A DNA stretch of 64,000 nucleotides from Myotis daubentonii (lineage: Eukaryota > Chordata > Mammalia > Chiroptera > Vespertilionidae), in NCBI RefSeq assembly GCF_963259705.1, contig NC_081861.1, forward strand, positions 71,529,623-71,593,622. The letters are read 5' to 3'. A program made the position numbers and the translations under genes. The notes beneath the pieces were generated by a model. That model saw nothing but the letters and a program-made list of their open reading frames with translations. It made no database searches and was not told the DNA's origin. Position 1 is the stretch's first letter; each line of letters opens with the position of its first letter. Positions 11,385-22,060 of the stretch are shown piece after piece.

Positions 11385-11591
11385 ATTTTTACTGATTTTT
11401 TTAGAGGGAGAAGAGAGAGGGAGAGAAAAAAACCTTGATGTGAGAATGAAACACAGATTGGCTGCCTCCTGCACACTCCCCACCAAAGATTGAACGTCCA
11501 ACCCAGGCATGTGTCCTGACTGGGAATCAAACCTGAAACCTCATTATGCACAGGATGTTGTCCACCCCGCTGAGCTATACTATCTAGGGTG
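11385..11591 (-). mobile_element. Ves SINE, diverged
   Basis: Read on the minus strand it starts CCCTAGATAGTATAGCTCAG (a tRNA-like A-box region), has a degraded B-box-like part, and ends in a CTCTCTTCTCCCTCTAAAAAAATC-type tail. This order matches bat Ves SINEs, tRNA-derived and moved by L1. It is clearly older than the copies at 20422 and 28911. No clean duplication was found at its edges. Confidence 0.75.
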
Positions 11592-12540
11592 AATAAAACA
11601 TTTTAAATAACAAATAGAACAGAAACCACAGGAAAATTAAAAAAAAACATGTTCTGAACAATAATGACAGCAACAGCATATCAAAATATGTTAGAGGAAG
11701 TTAAAACAGTGCTTAGAGGAAAATTGGTATCAACAAATGCATATATTAGAAAGTAAGAAAAGTTCAAAATCCAAGATCCAAACTTCCACTCTCAAAATAT
11801 AAAATGAGAACAGCAAATTAATTCCCAAACAAGTAGAAGAAAATGAACAATAAATGTCATAGTTGACATTAATTTAATGGCAAAAATTCTATGAATTAAA
11901 TATCTGATTGAATAATATCAATGTTTCCTATCTGTCTGGTTGCACATTTTCTAGTATTTTGATTTTTCAAGCTCAAATTGGATTAACAGGATACAATGTA
12001 TACAATTAGATATTTCTGTTTACTTTCTCTCTAGGTGGTCTTGTTTTTGTTTGTTTTTAATAAAGCTGGAAGCAAACTGATCATATTGAAAAGATTTAAC
12101 ATTGCCAATTTTATTTTGTGATGATGACTCAGATTAAGTTGTGGTTTATCAAGTTTAAAATGTTTCTGATAAACCATATATTTAAAAGTAGTTTACATAT
12201 TTATTCAGAGGCAGAATAAATATGTAGGTTATAATTTCATTATACTTTAATTGGTGATATACTTGCTTTATTGTTTGGTGTATTGGGGAACTGATATTTT
12301 TTTCCTTTACTTTTCTTTCTATCTCTTTTTTTTGGGGGGGGCTGAATTTTTAAAGAAGTATTTATATTTTTGGTTTAGAGAATATATAGCTTCATTAACA
12401 TTTTTTTTTCATTATAAGAAATGAAATGAACTCACACTGATTTTTGTTTTACATGAAATTGCCAACTACTAAAAAAAGGTGGCTCTTAGAGAGCAAGTTT
12501 ATAAGTAATACCTACACTTAAAAAGTGAACACATGTTGAT
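11592..12540. other. AT-rich unique sequence
   Basis: About 0.95 kb of strongly AT-rich DNA without a supported gene or a repeat that I recognise. There is a short G-run near 12333 and several T-runs. Confidence 0.5.
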
Positions 12541-12647
12541 ATTACTTTATTTATTGTTTTATATTTTAAATCATTTAATTTAATTAAAGTTGACATGCAA
12601 TATTATATTAGTTGCAGGTGTACACCACAGTGAATAGACATTATCTA

Positions 12648-13675
12648 TCCTAATATATAAAAACCCTGGGTCATAATGACCAGTAAGGACAGAGGCTCCA
12701 CCAACCAAAAGTCAGTACTGCAGTCAGTGCTGGGTTGTCGTAGCAACCCAGCTGACTGCTTCCATTGCAGGCACTGTGCCCCAGCACTGACTGCTAAGGA
12801 GGCTGTGAATCAGGGCCAGAGAGAGGCCTGAAGAGAGAAGCAGGGACTGATCTGTTGCCTCTGTGGCAGCTTTTGATCAGCACTTGCCTCTCTCTTTCTC
12901 TCCCAGTCTGTCCAGCAGCCGCCTCCATTTCTCTCCAGGCCTCCACTGGGGCTGCTGATCAGACCCGCCTTTCTGATCAGACCCCGTTGATAGGCCCAGA
13001 GACACTGACTGGCATAGAAACTGACCAATTAGAAGCAAACATGGGTGCTGTGAAGAACCAATGGCTGCCTAGGAGATGGAGCTTCTGATGCTGACTGGCA
13101 TAGACACCGACCAGTCAGAACCAAATCTGGGTGCTGTGGGGAGCCAATGGCTGCCTAAAAGATGGTGCTTTTGATGCTGACTGGTATAGAAACCAACCAA
13201 CCAGAACCAAATCTGGATGCTGTGGGGAGCCAATGTCTTCCTAGGAGGCAGAGCTTTTGACGCTGACTGGCATAGAAAGCGACCAATCAGAACCAAATTG
13301 GAGAGCAAAAGAGGGAAGTTGGGGGCGAGATCAGGCTGGCAGGGGAGGGCAGTTGTGGGCAACTAGGCAGGGAGGGGAGAGCAGTTGGGGGCGAGATCAG
13401 GCCAGCAGGAGAGAGTCATTGGTTGTGAGATCAGGCCAGCAGGGGAGGGCAGTTAGTGGCAATCAGGCCAGCAGGGGAGGGCAGTTAGGGGTAATCAGGC
13501 TGGCAGGCAGGTGAGCACTTAGAAGCCAGCGGTTCCAGATTGCAAGAGGGATGTCCAACTGCCAGATGTCTAAACCAGCAGTCGGACATCCCTAAGGTGT
13601 CCCCAATTGGAAAGGTTGCAGGCTGGGCTGAGGGAAGCCTCCTCTGTGCACAAATTTTATGCACTGCACCTCTAG
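12648..13675 (+). mobile_element. HeliBat-type Helitron, about 1.0 kb
   Basis: It starts TCCTAATATATAAAAACCC and ends TATGCACTGCACCTCTAG. The middle holds about four degenerate copies of a roughly 75-bp unit (GACTGGCATAGAAACCGACC; about 13005, 13090, 13175, 13262). Then come G-rich units of about 33 bp (GCCAGCAGGGGAGGGCAGTT; 13320-13510). It inserted in the ancient HAL1 3' UTR. The next Helitron begins directly behind its CTAG end. Confidence 0.82.
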
Positions 13676-14177
13676 TATATATATATAAAAGCCTAAAGGA
13701 CCGTTACAACCAAACAACTGGAATGACTGGTTGACCAGTCACTATGACATGCACTGACCACCAATGAGCAGATGCTCAATGCAGGAGCTGCCTCCTGGTA
13801 GTCAGTGCACTCCCACAGCCAACCTCTGTGGCCCCACCCCCTGACCGGCCCCCCGATTGGCCTCAATCAGGGGGCATGCCAAACTCCTGTGACACCTCCC
13901 CCCAGCCAGCCAACCTCCTGCAGCCTCCCACCACCCCAGCCAACCTCCCGTGGCCCCTCTTCCCACCCCACTGGCCAATCTCCTGCAGTCCCTCCCCACT
14001 GCTTGCCAGTGCCCCCGATAGGCCCTGATCTGGGGGCCCAGCCAGCCAACCTCCCCGGGTTCCTCCCCCCAGCCATCTGGCCCCCGAATAGGCCTCAATA
14101 GTCAGCCAAGACGAGGGATGCCACCTGTGCATGAATTCATGCAACAGTATGAATTCAAACAACTGGAATGACTCTAG
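13676..14177 (+). mobile_element. HeliBat-type Helitron adjoining the previous one
   Basis: A degraded 5' end (TATATATATAAAAGCCTAAAGGACC) follows the preceding CTAG. The body has GCACTGACCACCAATGAGCA, which is also seen near the 5' end of the Helitron at 33326. It ends GGAATGACTCTAG, with a hairpin-like ATGAATTCAT at about 14131. The phrase AAACAACTGGAATGACT occurs near both ends (about 13711 and 14157), so the 3' terminus may have been replaced by 5' sequence. C-rich proline frames here are not genes. Confidence 0.7.
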
Positions 14178-14237
14178 TATGACTTATAAGTGATCATCCC
14201 GATAAATCTTGTACCCAACTGACACCATAGATAGTTA

Positions 14238-14755
14238 TCCTATCTAATAAAGAGGGAATATGCTAATTAACTGCCCCACCCTCAAAGATGGCTGCACCCA
14301 CAGCCAATAAGGAGGGAGTATGCTAATTGACTGTCATGCCCTCAAAGATGGCAATGCCCACAGCCACAAAATGGTGGCGCCTAGTCCCCTCAGCTCTACT
14401 GGGGTGGCAGGCACGCAGCAAGGCCAGGCCCACCTCCAGGTGGGCCTGACATTGCCGTGCGCCTGCCTTAAGAGTCCCCAAGTCCCCTCAGCCACCCAAG
14501 GCCTGCCAGAGGTGCAGGCAAGCCTCTGATGGCAGCTGCCCAGCCGCCCAGGACCACCCAAAACTCAGGTAACCAGGGCCGGCCGAGGCTTGCGCTGCTG
14601 GCAGTGTCAGCAACAGAGGTGTAATGGGGCATTGCCTTCCCCTGATTTCCAGATCGCCTCCCTGTGGGCTCCCGGACTATGAGAGGTAGCAGGCCAGGCT
14701 GAGAGACCCCCCCCCCCCGATCCAGTACATGAATTTTCATGCACCAGGCCTCTAG
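14238..14755 (+). mobile_element. HeliBat-type Helitron
   Basis: It starts TCCTATCTAATAAAGAGGGA and ends with the hairpin CATGAATTTTCATG, then CACCAGGCCTCTAG. It belongs to the same subfamily as 43341-43841 (shared ATATGCTAATT, GATGGC repeats and GCCGCCCAGG run). It lies within the ancient HAL1 3' UTR. No coding capacity is visible. Confidence 0.88.
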
Positions 14756-14785
14756 TTAGAATATTGTTGACTGTACTGCCTATGC

Positions 14786-15020
14786 CAGTGATGGCGAACC
14801 TATGACACATGTGTCAGAGGTGGCATGCGAACTCATTTTTTTGGTTGATTTTTCTGTGTTAAATGGCATTTAAATATATAAAATAAATATCAAAAATATA
14901 AATCTTTGTTTTACTATGGTTGCAAATATAAAAAAATTTCTATATGTGACACGGCACCAGAGTTAAGTTAGGGTTTTTCAAAATGCTGACACGCCGAGCT
15001 CAAAAGGTTCGCCATCACTG
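14786..15020 (+). mobile_element. hAT MITE (terminal repeat CAGTGATGGCGAACC), copy 1
   Basis: It has terminal inverted repeats CAGTGATGGCGAACC and GGTTCGCCATCACTG, and a perfect 8-bp duplication GCCTATGC (14778-14785 and 15021-15028). An 8-bp duplication and CA..TG ends are diagnostic of hAT transposons. At 235 bp it carries no transposase. A second copy lies inverted at 16500-16732. Confidence 0.93.
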
Positions 15021-15144
15021 GCCTATGCTGTACTTTATATCCCCATAAATATATGCAACAACCAATTTGTATTTCTTAATCCCTTCACCTTTTTCACCCT
15101 TCTCTTTAACACCCTCCCATTTGGCAACCATCAAAATGTTCTCT

Positions 15145-15316
15145 GTATTGCCTTGGCCAGTGTGGCTCTGTGATTGGAGTGTCAGCCTGCACACTGAAGG
15201 GTCACTGGTTTGATTCTGGCCAAAGTCATGCACCTGAATTACAAGTTTGATACCTGGCCCCAGTCAGGGCACATGTAGGACGCAACCAATAAATGTGTCT
15301 CTCTCACATCCATGTT

Positions 15317-15347
<31 letters not shown>

Positions 15348-15427
15348 CTCTCTCCCCCCACCCCTTCCACTCTCTCTAAAATCAATGGAAAAAATATCCT
15401 CAGGTGAGGATTAACAAAACAAACAAA
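15145..15427 (+). mobile_element. Ves SINE
   Basis: It is flanked by CAAAATGTTCTCT at 15132-15144 and 15428-15440. The tRNA-derived head (GGCCAGTGTGGCTC, then GTTTGATTC as a B-box) is followed by the Ves body, a TC-rich microsatellite (15316-15356) and an A-rich AACAAACAAAC tail. It is inserted in the ancient HAL1 3' UTR. A Pol III-type internal promoter is expected for the family. Confidence 0.9.
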
Positions 15428-15559
15428 CAAAATGTTCTCTACATCTATGAGTCTGTTTCTGTTCTGCTTGTTCATTTATTTTGATTTTAGATTCAATTGT
15501 TAATAGATATGTATTTATTGCCATTTTATTGTTCATATTATTTATCTTTTTTTCTTCTT

Positions 15560-16380
15560 GAAGAAGAACCTTCAAATTTCATGCAATACTACTTTGATGG
15601 TGATGAACTCCTTTAGCTTTTTCTTGTCTGAGCTTTTTATATGTCTTTTGATTCTAAATGATAGCTTTCCTGGGTGGAGTAATCTTGGTTGTAGGTCCTT
15701 GCTTTTCATCACTTTGAATATAACTTGCCACTCCCTTCTGGCCTGAAATGTTTCTGTGGAGAAAGCAGTTGACAGTCTTGTGGGAGCTTCCTTGTAAGTA
15801 ATAAACTGCTTTTCTCTTGCTGCTTTTAAATTCTCTTTTTGTCTTTAACCTTTGGCATTGTAATTATGATGTGTCTTGGCGTATAGTTCTTTGAGTTTAT
15901 CTTGTTTGAAACTCTGTACTTCCTGGACTTGTATGTCTATTTCCTTTACAAATTTAGAGAATTTTTATGTCATAATTTTTACAAAGAAATTTTCAATTTC
16001 TTGCTGTCTTTCTTCTCCTCCCAGCATCCCCATGAAGCAAATGTTGGTATGCTTGACATTGTCCCAGACAACTATCCTTTCACTATCCTCATTTTTTTAA
16101 TTCGTTTTTTCTTTTTGCTGATCTGATTGGGTGTTTTTTGTTTCCTTTTATTCCAAATCATTGATTTAATTCTTGGCTTCTACAAGTTGACTCCCTGTAA
16201 TTATTCTTTAATTCCGTTAGTATATCCTTCATTTCTGACTGATCCTTTTTTATGATGTTCAGGTTCTCACTAAGTACATTGAGCATCCTTATAACCAGTG
16301 TTTTGAACTTGCATCTAGTACAGTTTGTCTCCATTTAATTTTCTGGAATGTTATTCTGTTCTTTCAGTTTGGACATATTT
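15560..16380 (-). pseudogene. Ancient HAL1 ORF1p pseudogene
   Basis: The minus-strand wording follows the ORF1 of the copies at 3582-4430 and 50208-51098. Examples are the complement of GATGAACTCCTTTAGC near the C-terminus (about 15605), of TTGCCACTCCCTTCTGGCC (about 15725), and of GATGTGTCTTGGCG (about 15870). Many stops and shifts are present and no usable frame survives. It is clearly older than the other two copies. Confidence 0.65.
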
Positions 16381-16499
16381 CTTTGTCTCTTCATTTTGGC
16401 AGCCTCCCTGTGTTTATGTCTATGTATTAGTTAGAGCTGCTATGTCTCCCAGGCTTGGTAGAGTGGCCTTATGAAGTAGGTGTTCTGAAGGGTATAGTG

Positions 16500-16732
16500 C
16501 AGTGATGGCGAACCTTTTGAGCTCGGCGTGTCAGCATTTTGAGAAACTCTAACTTAACTCTGGTGCCGTGTCACATATAGAAATTTTTTTATATTTGCAA
16601 CCATAGTAAAACAAAGACTTATATTTTTGATATTTATTTTATATATTTAAATGCCATTTAACACAGAAAAATCAACCAAAAAAATGAGTTCACGTGCCAC
16701 CTCTGACACACGTGTCAGGTTCGCCATCACTG
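16500..16732 (-). mobile_element. hAT MITE (terminal repeat CAGTGATGGCGAACC), copy 2, inverted
   Basis: The same family as 14786-15020 lies here in the opposite orientation, 1.5 kb away. The near-duplicate flanks GTATAGTG (16492-16499) and GTCTAGTG (16733-16740) match at 7 of 8 bases. It is a 233-bp non-autonomous element within the ancient HAL1 5' region. Confidence 0.92.
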
Positions 16733-17406
16733 GTCTAGTGTCACAGCTCCCTTGGGTACTCCAGGTATGCCTCCCTCCTCCCACCCCACACCTGCCCCAT
16801 GCAGCTGAGTCTTGATTGCTGTTGGCATTTCAATGGGAAGGATTTACCCTTAGTCAATCATCTTCAAGGATGGGTTACAACCACTGACCACTGTAGAGGA
16901 TCTTTAGTGCAGGAGCCCACCCACCAAGCATGACTTACTTTGGGAGATGCTCTGGTGCCCTATGAGTCCATCCCTTGAGTGTGTCACTGGTGGAGGTGGT
17001 TGGGTGGTGCTTTGACGTGGTCTGAAGCTGTCCACCAAGTGCACTGATTCTGGGGCCTCTCAGGAGGTGCAGCCCAAGGTCAGCCGTTGCTTGTATTTTG
17101 CTGAGGGCCACTTGTTATGAGCTGCAAAAAGATATGCAGATGGATGGTTTGGAGGTTCCCAGGTGAGACCAAGCTACAAAACAAGGCTAGCTGCTGCTAA
17201 TGCCAGGCCTGGGGCCACTTAATGAGAGGTATATGGCATGCTGTGGCCAGACATTGCTTGTTTGAAAGATTTTAGGAACGCCTGAAGCATGAGCCAAGAC
17301 ATGCCATTTGTATGGCAAAGCCAATGGAAATAGTTTGGGTGGGCCTGCAAGTTGGGTGCAGTGTGAACCAGGTTGATGGAGACTGAGATATGGCACCCAC
17401 CTGCCA

Positions 17407-17443
<37 letters not shown>

Positions 17444-17937
17444 AGGGATGGGGCAGTCTCAGAAAAGGAATAATGGCCTCAGCTATCACTTTGTCTGGCA
17501 GAAAGCTGTTCTGTTAGCTCTCTTCTTGATGCCAAACACTTCAGTTCCTCCCTGTATGCTGCTGGTGTCTTTCAAGCTGTTACCCCAGTACTGGAACTCA
17601 GAGGGATTGAGTCTGAGTAACTCTGTGTGTGGGCCCTTTAAGGGGAACTTCCTGGATTCCAGCAGCCATCTGTCTCCCTCAGTCTCAATCTCTGCTGAAT
17701 TTTACAGACAGAAGTTATGAGGACTTTTCTTCCAAACACTGTAACCCTAGGCTGGGAGGCCTTATGTAGGCTGGGACCACTCATACCACATGTGTGGGTT
17801 CAGCACATTCAGGTCTCTACTACCAGTCTTGATGTGGCAGCTTCTTTATTTCCCTAGTTGTAGGGGAAGCAGCTAGATATCAGAGGTTTCTGAATAATGG
17901 TTGTTCTGTAGTTTAGTTGTAATTTTGGTGTGGTTTT

Positions 17938-18020
17938 CATTTTTTTTATTTTTCAATTACAGTTTACACTCAGTATTATTTTGTATTAACTTCAGGTATA
18001 ATGTTTACTGGTATATTACT
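17938..18020 (-). repeat. Old L1 3'-end fragment
   Basis: The T-rich start followed by TTTTTCAATTACAGTTTACA is also found at 23780 and, less closely, at 24110. It marks the 3' end of an old antisense L1 inserted at, or adjoining, the ancient HAL1. Confidence 0.5.
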
Positions 18021-18284
18021 TAAAAGACAAAATGTCCAGGAGAGAACCACAACAAAATAAAAATTATGAAATGTCCTAAATTAAATTACAGTGAGATGGA
18101 AAATGAGAAAAAGAAACAAAAGTTATGAAACAGTTAATAGCTGTGGGCCAACAAATAAAAGACTGCTCATATTCCTGAAGTATAGTGGAGCTTTGAATCA
18201 ACTTCTGTAGTGACTACCAGATGCAAGAGCATTCTGTTTATGCATGAACTTTCAGGATGATTGCCCAACATCAATCAAATGTAG
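18021..18284. other. Unique sequence
   Basis: No gene, promoter or recognisable repeat is seen in this AT-rich stretch. Confidence 0.5.
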
Positions 18285-18296
18285 TAAACTTTCTTT

Positions 18297-18488
18297 TTTA
18301 AAAAATATATTTTTATTGATTTCGAAGAGGAAGGAAATGGGAGAGATAGAAATATCAATGATGAGAGGGAATCATTGATTAGCTGCCGCCTGCATGCCCC
18401 CCAAGCATGTGCCCTTTACCGGAATCGAACCTGGGACCCTTTAGTCCGCAGGCTGGTGCTCTATCCACCGTGCCAAACTGGCTAGAGC
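18297..18488 (-). mobile_element. Ves SINE
   Basis: It is flanked by TAAACTTTCTTT (18285-18296) and TAAATTTTCTTT (18489-18500). On the minus strand it starts GCTCTAGCCAGTTTGGCACG, has the B-box-like GGTTCGATTCC, and ends in a TTTTTAA-type A-tail. It is moderately diverged. Confidence 0.9.
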
Positions 18489-18500
18489 TAAATTTTCTTT

Positions 18501-19893
18501 CTTATGAACAATGCATTTAACCTCGAACTGCCCCCATTTCACTTCCCTCCCTATCTACATCCAATGTAAATTCTTTCAAAATAATTTACATCTTTCTTCC
18601 TCAAAACATAATGTATAAAAGGGCCCATCAACTTCAGGACAGCAACCATGTTGTCTTCTACATCTAGCCAAGCTATTGGTGGTTTAGACTTTTTACCTTA
18701 GGACATGGTCTTTTCCTGGCTAGCATTTGGCTCAGTAATTTTTTTTTTTTCAGAAAAGGTTTTAGCCATACAATTTGTTTGTTTACTGTTAACATAAAAA
18801 TGCATACACCTATGTAAGTATACTACATTGCTTCAAAATCAAAATTTTGTGAGTGTGGATGATAAAGGGGCCACACACTAAAACTGAATGGCTCAAGGGG
18901 GGCCTGCATCATGGGCCTTATAAGCTCAGACACCACAACATAGGATGGTCTGAACATAAACATTCTTAACTAAAAGCAGGTTGTGGGGCTAAAAAAACCC
19001 CATATTTTCCTTCCATCTTCTAAGTTCTTCTAGACTGAAACCAAAATGTGGGGTGTTTGAGTCCAAGTTTATTGTCTCACAAAATCAAAGAATGAAGTCA
19101 TGGACAAAAACCATTAGTGGAAGCAAACGTTATTGAGAGATGCCAGTCCTGGAAAAGGTGCAGTTGGGTTCCAGGAGCAGGCCAGTGCCCAGAGCTTCCT
19201 TCCCATGGTATAGTCAGTGTTAAAGTCCATGTGGGGAGTCCCACATGGCCATAAGCCACATGGGCACAGGGTATGTACTTCCCTGCCACGGGAATGTCAG
19301 GAACCCATTGTGCGTTGAGGGTAGAGAGAATGGGAGAAAAAGCAAAGCATATACTTTTTTAACCTAGGGGGTGGATACGTCCTTGCTCTCCCCTGATTGG
19401 TCTTTTCACAAATTTCTGCCTTAGAAACATTTGAGATTGGTTTATATGTTTCACTGCCTTGTGATTATTTGTTAGCTGCCTGTCTTAGTAACATCCATAC
19501 ATTTTAAAGCTCACTTCTCAGGTGTGCTGCCTTCTTTCCCCTCCAAGTTGGGTTGTCTTAGTAACTCCGCCTAGTTGAATACCCCAGTTCTAATTCCTCC
19601 CCCCGCCCATGGTCCATGTCCCAGTCTACATAGCTCCCCTCTGTCTCTTCAGGCTTGGCTAATAACAAAATTAACAGAGACAGAATAAAATCAAAATTTA
19701 ATATATTTGCATGGGGAATTCACATACACATGAAAATTCCTAAGACAGTGAGGCAACATTGGGTATATAAGACATTTTTGGAAAAAGAAGAAAGGGGGGA
19801 CAGGGTATTTGATTTCAGATGTGAGAATGGGTGATTTACATACAGGTAGTTAATAAAGAGCAGAACACACATGGCAGGAAAATTTTTGCTAGG
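18501..19893. other. Mixed sequence, possible old reverse LTR, otherwise unassigned
   Basis: No coding region is supported. A 0.65-kb GC-richer part (about 19016-19670) has the feel of an old LTR in reverse (AGTTTATTGTCTCACAAAATC near its left end). I could not find paired termini, so it stays unassigned. The rest is AT-rich. Confidence 0.3.
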
Positions 19894-20218
19894 TGTGGGG
19901 GTCCTGACCAGAGTACTCCAGATATTAAAGACCCATTTGCCATACGCATGCATGAGGGCAATGACTCAGCAGTAGCACTATATGTACTGTGCAGGCATAT
20001 ATATATAACCACTTATGTTAATGTTATGCCACTAATTGGCATGAGGCCTCTTCTGTTTGAGCAAGTATAAAAGGTGCCACTAAGCAGCCAGTTGTTGGCT
20101 GCTTTGTTTACAATAAAGCATGTCCCACCTACCTATGGCCGCTGGTATCTTTTTCCAATTCCCAATTCCTCTTTTTCCAAAGAGGTCAAGCCCCTAGCAG
20201 AGGAACTTGGACCCAACA
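19894..20218 (+). mobile_element. Short solo LTR, 325 bp, with TATA box and poly(A) signal
   Basis: It begins TGTGGGGGTCCTG and ends GGACCCAACA, with a perfect 5-bp duplication CTAGG (19889-19893 and 20219-20223). A TATA box (AGTATAAAAGG, about 20065) lies about 45 bp upstream of a CAATAAAGCA poly(A) signal (about 20112), giving a compact U3-R-U5 order. No internal retroviral sequence is present. A 5-bp duplication does not by itself settle the class. Confidence 0.82.
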
Positions 20219-20421
20219 CTAGGTAACTCAGATACTATAGAACACAGGAGGTATGTAGCTAAAAGGCATCTGCCTGAAGCCCTCTTGTTTATCATACTTA
20301 ATTCAAGTTAGGCTAAGGCTGCCTCCTGAACTCTCCTTTCTGAAGCAAGATTTCTTTGTCTGAATCTCTTGGGCAAGAAAGGGGGAATGGTCAATGATTC
20401 TTTCTGAGACTTTTGTTTCTT

Positions 20422-20643
20422 TTTTTTAAAATATATTTTATTGATTTTTTTTACAGAGAGGAAGGGAGAGGGATAGAGAGTTAGAAACATCAATGAGAGA
20501 GAAACATTGATCAGCTGCCTCCTGCACACCCCCCACTGGGGATGTGCCTACAACCAAGGTACCTGCCCTTGACAGGAATCGAACCCGGAACCCTTGAGTC
20601 CGCAGGCTGACGCTCTATCCACTGAGCCAAACTGTTTAGGGCA
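20422..20643 (-). mobile_element. Ves SINE, well preserved
   Basis: A perfect 15-bp duplication AGACTTTTGTTTCTT flanks it (20407-20421 and 20644-20658). The minus strand starts GCCCTAAACAGTTTGGCTCA, has GGTTCGATTCC, the GCAGGAGGCAGCTGATC block, and an A-rich tail. Compared with other copies it is nearly intact, including the tRNA-like head. Confidence 0.95.
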
Positions 20644-20869
20644 AGACTTTTGTTTCTTAATAAACAATTTAAAATTAGTATCCCAAAAAGCAGTTTCAGG
20701 GTGGCAGAATTTAGTTCCCTTCAAGGTAGTCACATATCCTATCACTTCCTTGAAAAAGGTCAATCTTTACCTTAACTGAGCCTGCCTATTGTCTTATTGC
20801 CTTGGACTGTTAGAGTAACCCCCTTAAACTGGACCCCTATGATATACCCACCACACCAGAACAGGAGAC

Positions 20870-21235
20870 CACAGAACCTTTTATTGTTATTTTGTTCCCT
20901 GTATAGCATCCCTATGTGTTGTAAATGTTAACTGTTAACTATCTTGTACTCACCACTGTAAAAGAAGTACATGTTTCTCCATTTTACTCTTTATTAAATC
21001 ACAGACTTCCCCGCTTTACTTTCCATCCTCCTCCCTAATCTATCACCAATTAATTTTATGCAAGCCCTTACCTCTTCTTTAATTATGAGGTATAAAAGAA
21101 GCTATAAAACTGCTATTCTCTGGAGAACTTTTTCAATCCATTGAGAATTTGCCTCCAGGCAATTGTCAGTTTGGCTCAAATAAAATAATCAAAATTCTCT
21201 AAGGAATGTGGATGTTTCTTAAGTCCACAGTGAGA
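20870..21235 (+). mobile_element. Candidate old LTR
   Basis: Sequence such as GAGGTATAAAAGAAGC (about 21088), followed by TTTGGCTCAAATAAAATAAT (about 21173), has the TATA-to-poly(A)-signal spacing of an LTR. No duplicated target site was identified and the edges are uncertain. It could instead be unique sequence with chance signals. Confidence 0.35.
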
Positions 21236-21477
21236 CATGAGCAGATCATCTTTTGATCAAATTTGAATTAGAGTGAAGTTTATATTCACTACTTAGCTTC
21301 AATCTCTACTCTATTCTTTCTGATTCTCCATGGTTGCCCTGAAATATCAAAATGCTGTTTTGTTATAGTCCATAATTTAAAACTTTCTAATTATTTTTCT
21401 GATACTCTTATGTAAAATTCAATTAGTATTTTGTGGCTGTTCTCCTTGAAATCTTATATAAACTGATAAATTGAATA

Positions 21478-22060
21478 TTGAGAGGGGCCAGAGTTTGCCA
21501 CCCCATAATATTAATTTAACTTATATTTAAGAAACAAAAGACAAAAAGAAACTTTCACTCTCCCCCTTATCTGCCTAAAGCAATTCAGATAGAAAAAAAA
21601 AACTGCTTAAAAGAAGGTAGCTATTCACCTTAGCATTAATGAATTAAGTGTGGCAGACAGGGAGAAATCTAGCAAAACCTGTTTGTTGAACTACCCTCCT
21701 TGCCTCATTGTTTCTGGGTGGCCAGCAAGAATTTGCTTACCAAGTTTGTTCTTTCTTATCTACAAGTGACTTGTCTACTTTTTCATTGATATCCTAGAAC
21801 CCCTGTCTCCCTCTCCTTATTCTAGAATGGCAGATACACCTCAACTGTCTAATGTATTCTCATGTTTCATATTCTTATGACACCCCCATATGTACATATG
21901 CAGTAAATTTTGGATATGGTCTCCTATTAATCTGTGTCATGTTCATTTGATTATTAGCCCAGAGAGAACTTAGAAAGGTGAGAAGAAAATTATTTTTGTG
22001 TCCCATGATATCATGCAATAATGGCTCAATGATTTGTTTTTCGGGTAATAGAGTTAAGTT
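21478..22060 (+). mobile_element. Candidate old LTR (ERV3/MaLR-like wording)
   Basis: Opening wording (TTGAGAGGGGCCAGAGTTTG) and closing wording (GGTCTCCTATTAATCTGTGT, then GAACTTAGAAAGGTGAG) resemble the U3 start and R-U5 of old mammalian LTRs. The termini are degraded and no duplication was seen. The family is not assigned. Confidence 0.4.

Larger units (their letters stand above)
12541..17937 (-). mobile_element. Ancient HAL1 element, interrupted by Helitrons, hAT MITEs and a Ves SINE
   Basis: Between the younger insertions, the host pieces join into one antisense half-L1. The 3' UTR lies at 12541-12647, 14178-14237, 14756-14785, 15021-15144 and 15428-15540; ORF1 remnants at about 15560-16380; the 5' part at about 16440-17937. 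The junction of 3' UTR straight into ORF1 wording (CTTCAAATTTCATGCAATAC, then GATGAACTCCTTTAGC) without ORF2 is the HAL1 layout and parallels the copies at 3186 and 49849. A 30-bp T run at about 17411 lies in the 5' part. Confidence 0.7.

Noticed and set aside
13805..14162. Overlapping proline- and glycine-rich frames on both strands
   Set aside because: They lie in the GC-rich body of a Helitron; low-complexity composition keeps several frames open.
17411..17441. Poly(T) as a retroposed A-tail marking a new insertion
   Set aside because: No paired target duplication or element body was found beside it, so it is treated as a simple T-run expansion in the ancient HAL1 5' part.
20422..20643. 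tRNA gene
   Set aside because: The tRNA-like A and B boxes belong to a Ves SINE; no cloverleaf for a functional tRNA is present.
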